Assembly: GCA_020747065.1 (NCBI GenBank)
Contig: JAGMVK010000001.1
Span: 1,426,001 to 1,490,000 of the forward strand
Length of the DNA stretch: 64,000 nucleotides
Direction of reading: 5' to 3'
From: Cadophora sp. MPI-SDFR-AT-0126
Taxonomy: Eukaryota; Ascomycota; Leotiomycetes; Helotiales; Ploettnerulaceae
Position 1 is the first letter of the stretch; each line of letters begins with the position of its first letter. Below, piece after piece: positions 1-12,347 of this stretch. The position numbers were made by a program, and so were the translations under genes. A model generated the notes under the pieces. It was given only the letters and a program-made list of their open reading frames with translations, searched no databases and was not told where the DNA came from.

Positions 1-898
1 CTATCCATTGCCCGGATACTTTGCGAACCCTTCTACAAATCAAATGAAAACAATCTCGCTGAGTCCCGAGCAGAGGAAAGGGACCCACGTGATCTCAAGA
101 ATCAAGCCGAATCTGGCAGGTTCGATAAAAGGCTCGCTAGAGGCGGCCGAAAAAGAATACAAATCAATTCTAAGATCTTGAGCGGCACTACTATTGCTTA
201 TTCAAACGACAATTCCGGAAATGATGAGAGCGAACATAAAGACTAGGGACCTTTTTGGACAAGACCAAGTACCTCGTCTGAAAGTAAGTGGTGAATGAGC
301 TCAGTAGCAACGCCATTATGTAGTTTCTTTGCTCTGCAAATCACTCTACCAATATCATCATCGATCACTCTATCAGCACACGAGCCAACCTAGCTCCAAC
401 AGAAGGAAGTCCGAGCCTGTGGACCAGGCATTCGAGATATCCGAGGACACGGCTCCATGAGCGAGCTGAGTCTGTATGCCGACCATTCTCCCCTCGAAAA
501 GCGAAATGAGAGGGACTTGATTGAGAGCTGCTTTGTGTCACCACGCTTTTGGTAGCAAGGATGGTTATTTCACGAGAAAGAAAACTAGAGAGCTTTGAAG
601 GTTGAAACAGTCATCACTATGTTTATAGAGACGGCGGCATGAATGATCCGAACCTTAGTCAACCGTTACCCTGGAAATTGCAGTGCTTTCTGGAACAAAC
701 AAGGCAACGCTATTTTCAGCTATTCTCACCGAAAGCTATTCAAAGTATACCCCGCCAATAGTTTAAGGACTGAGTTTGGCTTACTCGGGCTTCTGGCCAT
801 ATACGGAATAACTTCAAGACAAGACAAGACATTAGCACTCATGCACTTCTCGATACTGGAATTGGACTGTCCTTCCGTTCCCAAAGAGAAAGGACAAC
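1..898. other. Gene-poor left edge
   Basis: I see no convincing gene here. The only structure is a ~100-bp segment (131-235) that recurs in front of the D123-like gene at 12.4 kb. A plus-strand open frame from 643 to 1002 runs antisense into the methyltransferase end and shows no recognisable family. Confidence 0.6.
131..235 (+). repeat. Direct repeat copy 1 (promoter-like segment)
   Basis: About 100 bases align with 12347-12447 at high identity with a few single-base gaps, in the same orientation. Shared stretches include GGCTCGCTA, GGCGGCCG, AAAGAATACAAATCA, TTCTAAGA and CTTATTCAAACGACAAT. In copy 2 the homology runs up to the ATG of a gene. Here the matching position reads ACATAAAG and no homologous ORF follows. 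It is probably a remnant of a duplicated 5' region. Confidence 0.8.
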
Positions 899-2697
899 TT
901 ACACCGGGAAATAAGAATGAATCGACTTATCCTTCATATCCCGCCTCACTTCAACCAGAAACATATCAACCTCTGTCTTCGTCCATCCCAACGCCCTCGT
1001 AAAAGGCGCCATACTGAACCCCTCAATTCCTCCGCTAATATTCTGATAAGACCAAGCCCCTAGGATTTTGAACTTCCTGTCCCTCGGCCAGGTATTGACC
1101 GGCCACTTGACTTTGGTCTCTAAGATGTTGGTGAACCCGATGTCGCGCATGAGGTCTTTGTATGTTGTCACGTCTTGATACGGACGCCCGAGTTTCTGGC
1201 ACGCTTCGCTGAGCAACTGCGCCCATTTGTAGAGCGCGTGCTCGGGTCTGAGGGTGCCATCGTCGGAATCGGGAAAGGGACCGACGTCTTGGAGTTCCAT
1301 CCAGCCGCCAGGGGCGAGATTGCTGTTAGGGATGTTAGTGGGTGTTCATTACCGATGGAGAGGACGCTGGTGTGTTTTACTCGTAGCATTTCTGGAGGTA
1401 GGCCTTCCAGTCTGCGAAGGAGGAGGTCATCATTCGACTATGGATGTAATCAAATGGATGATGATACTCCCAGGTTTCTTCGAGGTCGTCGACTTCGAAG
1501 GTTAGGTTGGGTGGGACGCTATCCATTGTCATTTGAGAAAAATTGTCGGTTGAGAACGAGATAGAGATATGCAGAGCGACTTACAAGTTCGGCTGGATAA
1601 CGGACAGATCCACACCGAGTACCTTTAAGATAATAAGTTTGAATATTGTATTTTTCGAGAAATGGCTCGTTCACTTACTTGAGACGCTTGATGTTCATCC
1701 GCTGTGTTGGAATATCAGTATTGTTCAATAACTCTGTCTGAGATGTGGTGGGTATACCATAATCTATCGCCCAAATACCAGTGCCCGTTCCAACATCTAG
1801 AACTCGGTGGACTTTGGCATCTGGCTCATTGGCTGGACAGAGACCCAGCTTTCCATCGAAAGTGAGCAGAAACAAGTGGTGCTGTAGGTCTATTGAAACG
1901 TTTTTCGTTACTTCTGACTTCAAATTTCAAATAATCTTGGGTCTCAAAGAGTAAGAATCGGTGTCGAACATACCCAGTCGATCTTTCTCGATCTCATCAT
2001 TAGGCATGTTGTACTCTAGAAAGAAGGCCAAGTGTTAATTTGCATTGTAAAGAAGTATAGAACTAACTCACTGCCGTCCTTGAAGGAGTGATAAGTCCTC
2101 CCATTCTCTTTTCTGTATTCTAAGATACTGTCGGTCAAGCTAGCGGTTGAAAGGGCACCGTCTTCATCCTAGAATTGTTTCATGGTCCTTCAGCTATGCT
2201 ATAAACTTTCACTGCTCATAGGGTTCGTACAATGCCAAGCGAGGAATCATTATCGGCATCATTTTCATTGTTATGCTATTGGTTTTTACAGTCAGCTTGT
2301 GAATGAGACAACGACAAGTAGGATGCCGATGGAGAGTCGTAAGTGGATAGAGACATACAGGATCATCGACCGCGATGACTTGTTCTGGAGCAGTAACAAC
2401 AGCAACAGGCTCTGGAGAAGTAATAGCAGCAACAGACTCTGGAGAAGTAATAGCAGCAACAGGCTCTGGAGAAGTAACAGCAGCAACAGGCTCTGGAGAA
2501 GTAACAGCAGCAACAGGCTCTGGAGAAGTAATAGCAGCAACAGACTCTGGAGAAGTAATAGCAGCAACAGGCTCCGGAGAAGTAACAGCAGCAACAGGCT
2601 CTGGAGAAGTAACAGCAGCAACAGGCTCTGGAGAAGTAACAGCAGCAACAGGCTCTGGAGAAGTACCCTCAGCAACAGGCTCTGGAGTACCAGCCAT
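899..2697 (-). CDS. LaeA-like SAM-dependent methyltransferase with N-terminal 9-residue repeats
   Basis: This is a small-molecule or regulatory class I methyltransferase of the fungal TAM/LaeA-like family. Exon 1 (2697-2359) encodes MAGTPEPVAEG followed by ten units of TS-PEP-VAA-V and a degenerate eleventh, ending at a GTATGT donor. Later exons give the family N-terminus (LTDSILEYRKENGRTYHS, then EYNMPNDEIEKDR), SAM motif I VLDVGTGTGIWAIDY, the acidic-loop segment VLGVDLSVIQPN, FEVDDLEETWEYH, LAPGGWMELQD, and the C-terminus to a stop at 899. A 23-nt exon at 1679-1701 is needed to join motif I to VLGVDLS in frame. The order and spacing of motifs match the family and no key motif is missing. 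Its substrate is unknown. It lies tail-to-tail? No: it is transcribed in the same direction as the ABC transporter upstream, with 0.86 kb between them. The repeat-bearing N-terminus is probably disordered. Confidence 0.85.
1679..1701 (-). other. 23-nt micro-exon of the methyltransferase
   Basis: On the minus strand the segment is preceded by ACACAG and followed by GTAAGTG. Splicing it between the GATTATG exon end and the GTACTCGG exon start gives IWAIDYADEHQASQVLGVDLS, the expected family sequence. Reading through instead gives a stop soon after. Motif continuity supports it, not transcript data. Confidence 0.75.
2375..2690 (-). repeat. 27-bp coding minisatellite
   Basis: About eleven tandem 27-bp units sit inside exon 1 of the methyltransferase, encoding a 9-residue Pro/Glu/Val/Ala unit. 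Units differ at a few positions (EPVAAV, EPVAAI, ESVAAI). The order of variants repeats with a period of four units (108 bp), which suggests expansion by a larger block. The strand opposite is also open through the array, a by-product of the repeat composition. Confidence 0.9.
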
Positions 2698-3561
2698 CTT
2701 ATTGAATTCACAGCGCTAACACAAAGCTGTCAACTCTCAATGGTGTGAAGTGGGGAGCGACGAGAGACCACAGTACAGTACTACCGCGATCCGTTCAATT
2801 GAATGAAGAACTAGAAGCTCTTCCGCACCTACCTACCAACCTTCGGTACTTGTAAGTTGCGGTGAAGCCACGGCGCTTGATTGCAGATAGATCGATCACA
2901 CTGATTGGTCGCCGGATGCAAGAGCTGAAGAGTTGCTTCTGCTGGAGGCAGCGAGCAAGCGGGATATAGAATCCTGATCGGGCGCGTCGCCGAGCTGTTT
3001 TTAACCTGTTACATTCAATCCTGCTCGCCCTCGCCGTCCGGCAGCGTCGGGGGCTGTCGGGCTCACTTGTGCCGGCCAGCGAAGCAGCGAAGCGAGTCCA
3101 TTGACTACCTATTTTGCGATCGCTCGCTAAAAAAAAAATGCCTGCTAAGTACATACAGCACACGTGCCAGGCTTCATGTGGAGCAACGACATTTGCATGT
3201 CCTCCCAAAGAATTTGCTAGTTTGTCATCTTAATTCATTCTGAATATTTTGGTCCATAATGTAGAATCCGATGGCCAAGAGGTTTGGGGTGGTGATAATG
3301 CACTGACAAAGAGATAATCGATGCGGTTTGGCTCAACAATGCGTGATGTCCGTATCTGAAGTGAAATACAATCTATGTCTAAATATGGGCTTTGTCTAAA
3401 TTACAATAAAACTTTATGAATGTAAAGCTAGTTCCTCTTTCTTTTTCCAGTTGATGAAGTGAATGTCTGAGTCTGCGTGCAACTCTCGAGTCTCGACCAT
3501 AATTCATCCCGACCTGACAGCCACGTCCCATCACCTGCCGCTACTAGAGGCGGTCATTCTT
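2698..3561. other. Intergenic: methyltransferase upstream, ABC transporter 3' end
   Basis: No gene is supported. A minus-strand open frame at 2795-3208 is arginine- and serine-rich without recognisable features. The 9-base A run near 3129 and the surrounding sequence presumably form the methyltransferase promoter and 5' UTR. Confidence 0.5.
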
Positions 3562-6500
3562 CTACTCCTTCTTTGCCTTCTTAGGAACTCGCGCAAGCCA
3601 GTAGAAGAGCAGGGCCAGGGAGAGGTTGAAAATGCAAAAGACCCACATGATACCGAAGTCTCTCCACCTGTTACCAAAGCTGATACTGACGGTTTCCAAG
3701 AATTTGTTGGTATTGTCCATTGCACAGTATTGGCAGTAAGTGGACTCAGGATCGGCGAGATATCCTCCCACGTCGGTCAGGTAGTTGGAAGCGTATTCAG
3801 CGCACGTCGAGCCGTTGGGAGCAATGAAGTTGACGAACTCGTTGGCAGCGCAGTACATAGGAGCATTTCCAAGGGACGTCCCCATGAAACTCTCTATGAT
3901 ATACGTGAAAGGGTTGACGCGATACATGAAGATCCAGAAGCCTGGCATAGCATCAGGTCCTGAAAGGACACTATCGAGGTATGTTAGTCTAAACTTGTAA
4001 ACTTTTCTTTAGTGACGAAAAAAACTTACCCACAGAAGGTGAACATCATGATCAGGAGAAGATTGCCAGCGCCTCCAGCGATATCGGCGCTTGGGAGTCC
4101 TGCGATCAACATGTGCGCAAACGTGCTAGTATACATGAAGAATATCCACAGGTGCAAGAACATAGTGAAACCCCGCGAATGGACAGAATCGGTCCATTCA
4201 GCATTCTTGTAAAGACCAATTGGGTAGTAAAAGCAGATGTAGGAGAAAATCGACATGATCTGCTCTAAGTCAGTTTCGTGCGCGTTACATCATGAGATAT
4301 ACCCACCGAATTCCAAGCCATCTCCACGAGAATATTTGCAGCCATGAATGCTTTCCAAGAGTACGCCTTGGAAGGACGCTCACGGGCTTCGTACATGACA
4401 CGCTGTTGGGCGAAAACCGGCATGATTTGGTTGACCAGGTTGGGAAACAAACTTAAGAACATGAAGATACCAAACATCTGGTTCGTAAGGCCACGCTGCG
4501 TGTTGTCACCGTTCAAGAACGACAAACCAGTGAAGAGTGACTGTAATAGTTAGCGGATGAACTTGCTTGATCAAGGAGCAGTCATAGAATCATTACCGAG
4601 CCGAGAGCGAGGAGAACCTTCGCGTAGATGTACCCAGGGCTTCGCCAATACTGTTCGAAGACTCGCTTCGTCACTTGTCTATACTGCTCCTGAGACGAGG
4701 CCGAAAACTCGTCATAGGCGGAGGGGTCTGAGTTCGCCGGTTGCTCGGAACTGGCAGTAGACGCAAGCCGTCCAAGCTCTTCCTGAATATGCTCATACTC
4801 CGGGCTACTTCGCCAAACCGCTGGCCAGTCAATGTCGGTCGTTGCGCCAGGCGCCGCACCAATGACCTCAAGCATATACTCGGCTGGGTTTGAGCCGACG
4901 GGAAGATTATGGGCTCCGTTACGGGTAAAATAGTCTACCAGGAGGCAAGAACCTTTGCCAATGTCGCCGAAATAGATAGTCTTGCCCTTCGATAGGAGAA
5001 GCAGCCGATCGAATCTTTGAAAGAGCATTGCGGAAGGCTGATGAATGGTGCAAAGAATAGCTTGCCCGTTTTTGGTCAACTTCTCCATCAGGTTGCAAAT
5101 CGACCACGAGGTTTGACTGTCCAAGCCCGAGGTAGGTTCGTCCAAGAAAAGAAGAAGCTGGGGCCGCGCAGCGAGTTCCACACCAATGGTCAGTCGCTTA
5201 CGTTGCTCAACATTGAGGCCCTCTCCAGGGATGCCGATAATGGCATCTGCATAGTCCTCCATGCTGAGCAAATCGATAACTGTGTCCACATAGTCGATCT
5301 TTTCCTGTCGAGTATACTGCGCCGACTGGCGCAGAAGAGCACTGAACGTAAGAGCCTCGCGGACGGTAGATGTAGCGACATGAAGATCTTGTTGCTGAAC
5401 ATAACCAGTCTTTCGCTGAAAAGAATGATCACGTGGCTGACCGTTGACAAGCATATCGCCTGAAACCACACCCATGGTAACGCGGCTAGCAAGAACATCG
5501 AGGAGTGTAGTCTTTCCAGCGCCGGAAGAACCCTAGACCTAAGATTTAGTAATGGTGCATCTAAAAAGCAGGGTGCAAAACATCTTACCATTAATGCCGT
5601 CAGAGTGCCTGGTTTAACCCAACCATCAACCTCATCCAGGATCCGACGAGGCTCTCCCTTGATCTTGATATCGTAGCTAACTTTGCCCCAGTGGAACACC
5701 GAGGTTTGCTTCTCAACCATAGCCCCTGAAGTATTACCGTCGTCAATTTGGTGACTGGTTGCCTGTGCGAGACCACTCTCGACATCATTTTTTCTCTTGA
5801 GATGCTTCATAGCCTTGCGAAGAAACACCAACACCTCACCCTTGGACCGCTCTGAGGCGACATACTCTGTTGCCACAAGGTGAAGAACAAGGTACAGGAC
5901 TGCAAATGCAAGCATGACGCCCCAATTCCGCCACTTGTGCGATATCTCATACCCATAAGCCACGTTCAGATACGCGGCGCCGCTGACCAAATCTTGCCCA
6001 ACAACCGACCCTTGTACTGAACATGCTCTGGCACTTGGTAAGACATCGTCGTAACTAGCCCCCGAAGGGACGTAGCTGGAACATGTGAAGTTTCTTCCCG
6101 CAAACTCATTAAGCATGATGGACTCGAGACCGTAATAGATGGGATTGGCCCAACGGCACCAACTGATCCAACTGCGCATGTATTGCACGGGGATAGTAAA
6201 GCCCGTGTATAACACCAACCCCAAAAGGATGATGGCAGATGGCGCCATGGCCTGCGCAATAGACTTTGTGACAGATGCAATAAGCCGGAAGAGCATAGAC
6301 ATAGTCATGGTGGTTGTGAAAATTACGAGGAGGAAGAAAAAAAATGGCCCGGGTTCTCGACGGAGGTTCCCCATGAAGTACATAGTGGTGTTATTAATGA
6401 TGGCGTTGGTGAGCTTGTACGGCAGGTCGACTATCATCGATGAAAGTGCCTCGGCGCTCGGGTGATACAGCGCGTACCTGGCATGCTTCTCGATGATTTT

Positions 6501-8257
6501 CCGCTTCGCATACAGAGATATAATCTCCAAGATGCTGCTGAACGCATTCATGAGAATAACGAAGAACACAAGGACGGCGCGGTTCTGAAAGGACGATGTG
6601 TCACTTGACAGATTGTAGAAGATGCTGCTGACGATGATGGCCTGGAGGAAGTTGGTGACCAGCATAGTGATAGTCAAGCTGGGGTCCTGCTTGAGCATGA
6701 GTGCGCTTCGCCACAGAGTCAAATTCATCTGCTGGAGATAAGAGAGCGTGAAGGGAGACTTCGCACGCTGGGATGAGGATTGGTCCATTCGTCGCGACTC
6801 GAGGAACTTGTTGTAGTGTTCGCCATTGAAGGGGTGTCTTTCAACATAATTCTCGATTTCCTCCAGTAGGAAAGCGCGGTCTTTGCTCTCCTTCCACGCT
6901 TTGGCAAAGTCTTCAGGGGTTCGAGGCGTCTTATCCTCCCACCCTGGGCGAATGATGCGCTCTTGAGCGCTTGTCATTGAAGTCAAGAAATCAGCAGTAG
7001 TTTGTTGGTCTGGGCACACAAATCCAAGATCCTCGAAATACTTCTGAGCCCGGGTGGTCTTGCCGAAGAAAATTTGCCGTCCCTTGTACAAGACCAGAAC
7101 CTTCTCGAAAAGCTGTTCAGGTTTTAGTATGGCCGCTCGGTCAACAAGGAGGGAGAATTCTTTCTACTCACATCATAGGCATCCTGAGGTGCTTGGTAGA
7201 TAGCGACACACGAAGTACAACTCATAACATCAGCCTGAGTCCGCAAAGTTCGGCAAAACTCGACCGCGTTCGCACTGTCGAGTCCTCGGGTACTATTATC
7301 CCAACACTGTAAGGGAGAATAGCTCAGAGAAGCTTCCGCAATCGTGACACGCTTCCGTTCCCCACCGCTCACACCTCGGACGAAATCATTGCCAACGCGA
7401 GTGTTCTTGGTGTGTGATATACCAAACATCGCCATGGTCACATCGCGAAGGTGCTCTATATATTCCCTTTTCGTGACTCCAGCTGGGATGTTCTTGGGGC
7501 AGCGGGCGGCTGCTGCAAAGTACAGTGTGTCGCCGACTGTGAGTTGGGGAAAGTGGTGATCCACCTCAGCGGTATATATCGCTTCACCACGGAATGCCGT
7601 CCTGATCTGCTCAGGGTGGATGCCCTGGTAATTGAGCGTCGACGACTCTTGGATATGGAAACCATGCGTATCGCCAGCGACTGTTTTGAGGAATGTTGAG
7701 CAACCAGAGCCGGGAGGGCCGAGAACACAAAGCAGCTCGCCACTATGGACGACGCCTTCGAGATCATATAAGATATCGACACGTTCCTGCTCCTTGTTGA
7801 ATAATTTCTTACCCAAGGTGACAGCGTCTAGAAAGATGTTTCCCACGCTTTTCTGAAAGTCGGTGTCTGTCCCGAAGCCGTAGATGTTGAGGTTCTTGAA
7901 GGCGACACCAGTGGTCTTGGGCGCGTTGCCTTCGAGGGACTCCTGTCTGGCCTTGTAGAAAGCTTTCGCCCATTGCTTCGCGTTGAACTGGCTACTGTTG
8001 GGATCCAGTTGCCCGTCTGCTTGGACAGGAAAGAGCGTCGCCGACGCTCCAGCGCCTTGAGATCGAGTCGTCAATCTCCTGACAAGCTGGAGCATTTCAT
8101 CACGCAGCTTCTCTTCGCCCTTCTCGTTGCCATGGTTGTGGTTGTGGTTGTGGTTGGCAATTCCAAGGTCGCCCGTCAAGGTGTTGACGGAGCCCTGAGA
8201 CGATGTCACGATGTCCATGGCCCGATCTGGTGTCTCGCTAGAGTCGTAGGAAGACAT
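3562..8257 (-). CDS. PDR-type (ABCG) full-size ABC transporter
   Basis: This is a plasma-membrane ATP-driven efflux pump of the pleiotropic drug resistance family, (NBD-TMD)x2, about 1,470 residues, a normal length. NBD1 has the fungal PDR degenerate Walker [10 protein letters not shown] (residues ~180-188; Cys for Lys), signature [12 protein letters not shown] and Walker [17 protein letters not shown]2 has a canonical Walker [10 protein letters not shown] (formed across an intron at ~5530-5588), degenerate signature [12 protein letters not shown] and [14 protein letters not shown]. The C-terminal membrane domain ends [14 protein letters not shown]. Introns lie near 7113-7171, 5530-5588, 4540-4590, 4262-4310 and 3970-4030. 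I chose the start at [11 protein letters not shown] because the in-frame extension upstream looks like UTR. A short HN repeat (HNHNHNHN) is near residue 36. The divergent Zn(2)Cys6 gene is a candidate regulator. Such pumps export azoles, phytoalexins and similar compounds; the substrate here is unknown. Confidence 0.95.
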
Positions 8258-9357
8258 TGGTGTCACGTGAGACGGACTGAGGAGGCCGAGGAGGAGGCCC
8301 GAATTTAGTTTGTGTTTGTCGTGGGTGAGAATCCAGATTAAAATATATTGCTTGAATGAAGGATGATGCAGTGATGAAATAAATGTCTTAGGGAGTGAGG
8401 AAAACTGTATCGGAGACAGGGGATTGATCGCAGCTGGGCTTCGAGTATCTGCCAGCGGTGCGGTGAGGAGGATGGTGGAGATATGTCTGCTTCGCTTCCT
8501 GTTGCTCACTTCACTTCATCTCACTACAGATCCAATGCAACCAAACAAGCGTTCCTCAGTTCCTTTAATACATTTTTACAATAAGCTCGATGCTGCTCTC
8601 TGCCTGACTGCAAAACCGACCAGACCGAAATGACAGTTCCCCAGAGCCCTTCCCCTGTTTATCCAAATTTGTGGGACGGACATTCGGCGTCGCGACATGT
8701 TGTTATTATACCAAGTAGTTGGCACGATAGGTAAGCAGTAAGAGTACCCGTTAGTAATTGTGGCTCAATCCTCCCTCCATCCAGTACGAAGGTAGTGTAT
8801 CAAGCACATTCGTACTCGTACACGGGCCCGTGGCGAAGCCGAACCTTGGCGCCCTCGAGTTGACAAGAGTACAGTCTATCTATTCTTCATCTCCATGTGA
8901 CTCTCGCGAGCACAAGAAATAGCAAATTCACATGCCGACACCGGGCTCCAAGTGCCATCGAGGCGAATCGTCCATTCCCTCTATCTATGTTGAGTTGAGT
9001 CGACTCGGTCTACGGACAACGGACTCCTCTCGAAAACCGAAGACCGACACCCCGGATTTGAGGGACTGCAGGGACGACAGGGACGACAGGGACGACAGGG
9101 ACGACAGGGACGACGGGGACTGGATTACGGGACTTGCCGTTACTTTACTTGTACCGCCGCTGCCCGAATGAACGCAGGTAACGTGAAGACTGTGTATGAG
9201 GTGCAACAGAGACAGAGACGTCTTGCTGTACTCCTCCGAACTCCGTCCCAATTTTCAGAATTTTCAGCATCATAAGAAGAGCGGGCCCCCACTGCCCTTC
9301 CAGAGCCCTTTCCGGAAAATTTCCCGGCTCTATTTCGATCATCCAAAATCCATCAGC
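8258..9357. promoter_or_regulatory. Shared divergent upstream region of ABC transporter and Zn(2)Cys6 gene
   Basis: 1.1 kb separates the two start codons, which point away from each other. No ORF in it resembles a gene. A 9-bp tandem array lies at 9062-9120. CGG triplets are present, but I could not define a paired site with confidence. Confidence 0.55.
9062..9120 (+). repeat. 9-bp tandem repeat
   Basis: The unit GGGACGACA occurs four times perfectly (9071-9106), flanked by GGGACTGCA and GGGACGACG and then GGGAC. It is non-coding and lies in the divergent promoter region, about 240 bp before the regulator's ATG. Confidence 0.9.
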
Positions 9358-11660
9358 ATGGACTCGGCTGCACATTCCCGAGAGAATCCCAAGTTACTAG
9401 CAGTGAGTCCAACCAACCTATCCTTCCCGACCCAACACAACGCTCTGAAAGTACTGGAAAAAAACGTTCTGACACTAGCTATTACACAGTGCCTCGGCTG
9501 CAAGTCTCGTAAGGTACCAGACACCGGCCGGTTGTCGTGACTGTCCATTCACATCGTGAAGTCTAAGTTACTGACAACACCAGATCCGATGTGACCACGC
9601 CAGACCTACCTGTGATGGATGCTTTGCTCGCCAGCAGCCCTGCATCTATCCCGACAAAAGAAAACGACCAAAACCTAACGCCACTTCCACAAGGTCCAAA
9701 CCAGCGTAAGTATACTTGCTGGCCGTATTACTACTGCAACTCACTTATCGATGCCCAACTCACAAATTTTAGCAGAATCAGTGATAATTTTCTGTCGGTC
9801 CTTCTCGACAGAGTTCTCCAGGTGGAGGAGAAATGTTCGCGGATCATCACAGCAACAGACAAGGGCCGATCTCCGGTAGGGTCGACACCGGCCACTCGCG
9901 ATGATTTTGGTAGCAGCCCGAACACCCCTTCAGTGGTATCGACACCACATTCCAGAACAGAAATTGCGACTTCCCCAAAGGGAACAACGATCGACCCGGA
10001 CAGTATTCCAAAAGAACTAGATTCCAGCCATACGCCCAATCTTTCTGCTGAGACTTTGAATGTAGATGCTCGTCTCAAGCAAGCCGTTGACCAAGTTTTA
10101 CATCTCAAACGGCAAAGCCTCGTTGACCAGACCGCCAGTGTGGATTACTATGTCTCACCGGAGCTCTCAAAAGCATGTCTTGACAGTAAGACGCTGTCAT
10201 TTATTTTCCAAATCCGTGGTTCAAGCATCACTGATACCATTTTAGATTTTTGCAAACATTATCTGGTCGATATTTTCCAAGATTTTATTAATCTCAAGCT
10301 CATGTACTTGCTCCCAGATATCATCAATTTTCGGGAGATCAGCATCCAACCGAGCACCCGTATCCTTTACTTCAGCATACTCTACCATGGGTCCTTGATG
10401 ATTTCCCCCGAGACAAGACCATATGTTGAGAACCTTACTCAACTTATGTACGTTCAATGTCTTCGTGCTATGCCAGCCTGGCGGAAGCATGTTTCAGGTA
10501 CCAAAACCGATCTCATTACAGCTATCCTTCTCGTAAGTTCTCTCAAACGTGCCACGATTTCCCGTAAATCACACGCAGAAGTTGCTAACTTTGACTCATC
10601 AGATGCGAGCATCATGGGAGCAGTGTGACACCGAGTTCAGCTGGACCATGTACACGCTTGTGTGTGGTTGTGTACGAAAGCTGGATATACACAATCTTGA
10701 CCAGGCCTTTGCTAGCCCTGTTGTGGATACCACATCTTGCACGGAAGGAGCAGACCATCACAGAAAGGGCTTCTGGGCCTTGGTGCTTACCGACATTTTT
10801 TTCAGGATGCTGCACGATAAACCTGCCATCCTTACTGCCAATATGGCTGAGTGGCACGTTAACCTGCCCTCAATTGATACAGCCGCCGTGGCCGCCGAAC
10901 CTGTGATCCCCACGTTGACGTTCTTCGTAAGGTCTCGGCTGACGTTTCTGCTCCTCCGTCTGGATATTCTCAGTCACGACGCGGAAGACAAGAACAGCAT
11001 AATCAAAAGCATCGAGGGGCTGTGTGAGGAAATCGAGGCCTTGTTCCAGGAATGGTCTGTGGTGAGTCGCTCGCGGTGCTTGATTCCCAGTCCTTCTTCG
11101 TCTTGTTTGAGTGGTCCGCTCAATGTGTACTTATTGCTGCCAAACAATTCTTTCTGCCTTACTGACTGGCTATACCATAACAGGAAGATTCAATGGCGGC
11201 ATACGAGGAGATTGCTGGGTTCTGGTGGATGCTCTGCGAACTGACCCTCACAGCATACTGCTCCATGATGACGATGAGCCGGGAACTAGCAGTTCTTCAG
11301 TCCGGCCTCTCCGACGCATCCACGGTGGCCGACAACGTGCCCATCACCCTTTTATCAGTTAACATCGCCCGTCGCATAATAAATCTGGCCAACCTGGCCA
11401 TAAGAAATTACCCAGGCACAGCAGCGGTGTCTTGTTTCTTCAGCGCCTTCCGTTGCTACGTGGCCTACGGCTGCTTAGCAAAACATCTATTTACAAGCGA
11501 TCCGAAAGCATCAAATTCATCCGCAGAATCCGATATGGTCTTGCTGGAGGAAGTCGCACACAAGGTGGCTACGATAGCAGAGAGAGATAAAGATCTTGTG
11601 CCGCTAGTCGGTGCGTTCCATGATTTGAACAGGAGTATTCGTGCCAAATGGGAAGACTAG
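9358..11660 (+). CDS. Zn(2)Cys6 transcription factor
   Basis: This is a nuclear regulator with an N-terminal binuclear zinc cluster and a long fungal regulatory region. Exon 1 (9358-9402, MDSAAHSRENPKLLA), a 24-nt exon (9490-9513) and exon 3 (from 9584) join to give CLGC-KSRKIR-C-DHARPT-C-DGC-FARQQP-C, the C2-6-6-2-6 spacing, followed by a basic KRKRPKP. A GTAAGTATAC donor near 9716 leads to the region with DRVLQVEEK and a Ser/Thr/Pro-rich linker. The rest (roughly residues 130-590) is helical and fits this class. Further introns lie near 10182-10245 (length divisible by three, so uncertain), 10531-10602 and 11061-11184. The stop follows RAKWED. It sits head-to-head with the PDR transporter, so it may control drug efflux. 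That is inference. Confidence 0.9.
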
Positions 11661-12347
11661 CCGGGAACCATTGACATCCGGATTGGGAGTGCAGTCGTGA
11701 TTTGTGCTGAGCTTTGCTACGATATCACTTTATTCAGTACCCAAGGCCCTCCCTCTACTTCCTGCGAGATGGAGAGGTACAAGGCCAATTAAATCTTATG
11801 CATTGACACTCAAGCAATCCGGAAGCGTCGCAACAATTGCAAAGTAACGTACGGGCGACAACTAAGTCATAGGCTGTGAGTTGACACAAGACGGCATGCA
11901 TTAGGGAATGAAAGGAATGGAAAGTGGAACGAAACCAATCAACAGCTGATACTAGCTTCTGGGGTAATCTGGGAGAGATCACGAAGGTCAATTTGCAGTC
12001 AAACCTGACATGAAAAACATCGATGGAGTTGGCGAGCTTCGAAGTTACTCAAGCGCTGGGGAGGATTGCAATAAACACAATTGTGGAAATTTTCCTGTAC
12101 ATTGCTTCCTTCGAATAATTGGAAATATAACGTCGGCATGTTTGGATCGAGCTTAGCTACGAACTCTTGCTTCCTAGACCTAGGTCTAAGGTAACGATTT
12201 AGAAAGATGATATTCGAATTGCTTTGTACAAAACCTTGGCGCTAAAACCGTGTCGGGTTCGGGATTTGTGACAATTTCTCGCTTACAAACAGACCTCTGT
12301 CCTTGGCGAAAGCAAAAGACCTCGCATTGACTAACATCAAAGGCACG
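11661..12347. other. Intergenic between regulator and D123-like gene
   Basis: No gene is supported. It is moderately AT-rich and ends in the direct-repeat segment that forms the promoter of the next gene. Confidence 0.6.

Noticed and set aside
643..1002. 119-codon open frame on the plus strand
   Set aside because: It overlaps the methyltransferase end antisense and has no domain or splice-linked extension.
2182..2748. 188-codon and 114-codon plus-strand frames across the minisatellite
   Set aside because: They are open only because the 27-bp repeat lacks stops. The opposite-strand frame joins to a real methyltransferase.
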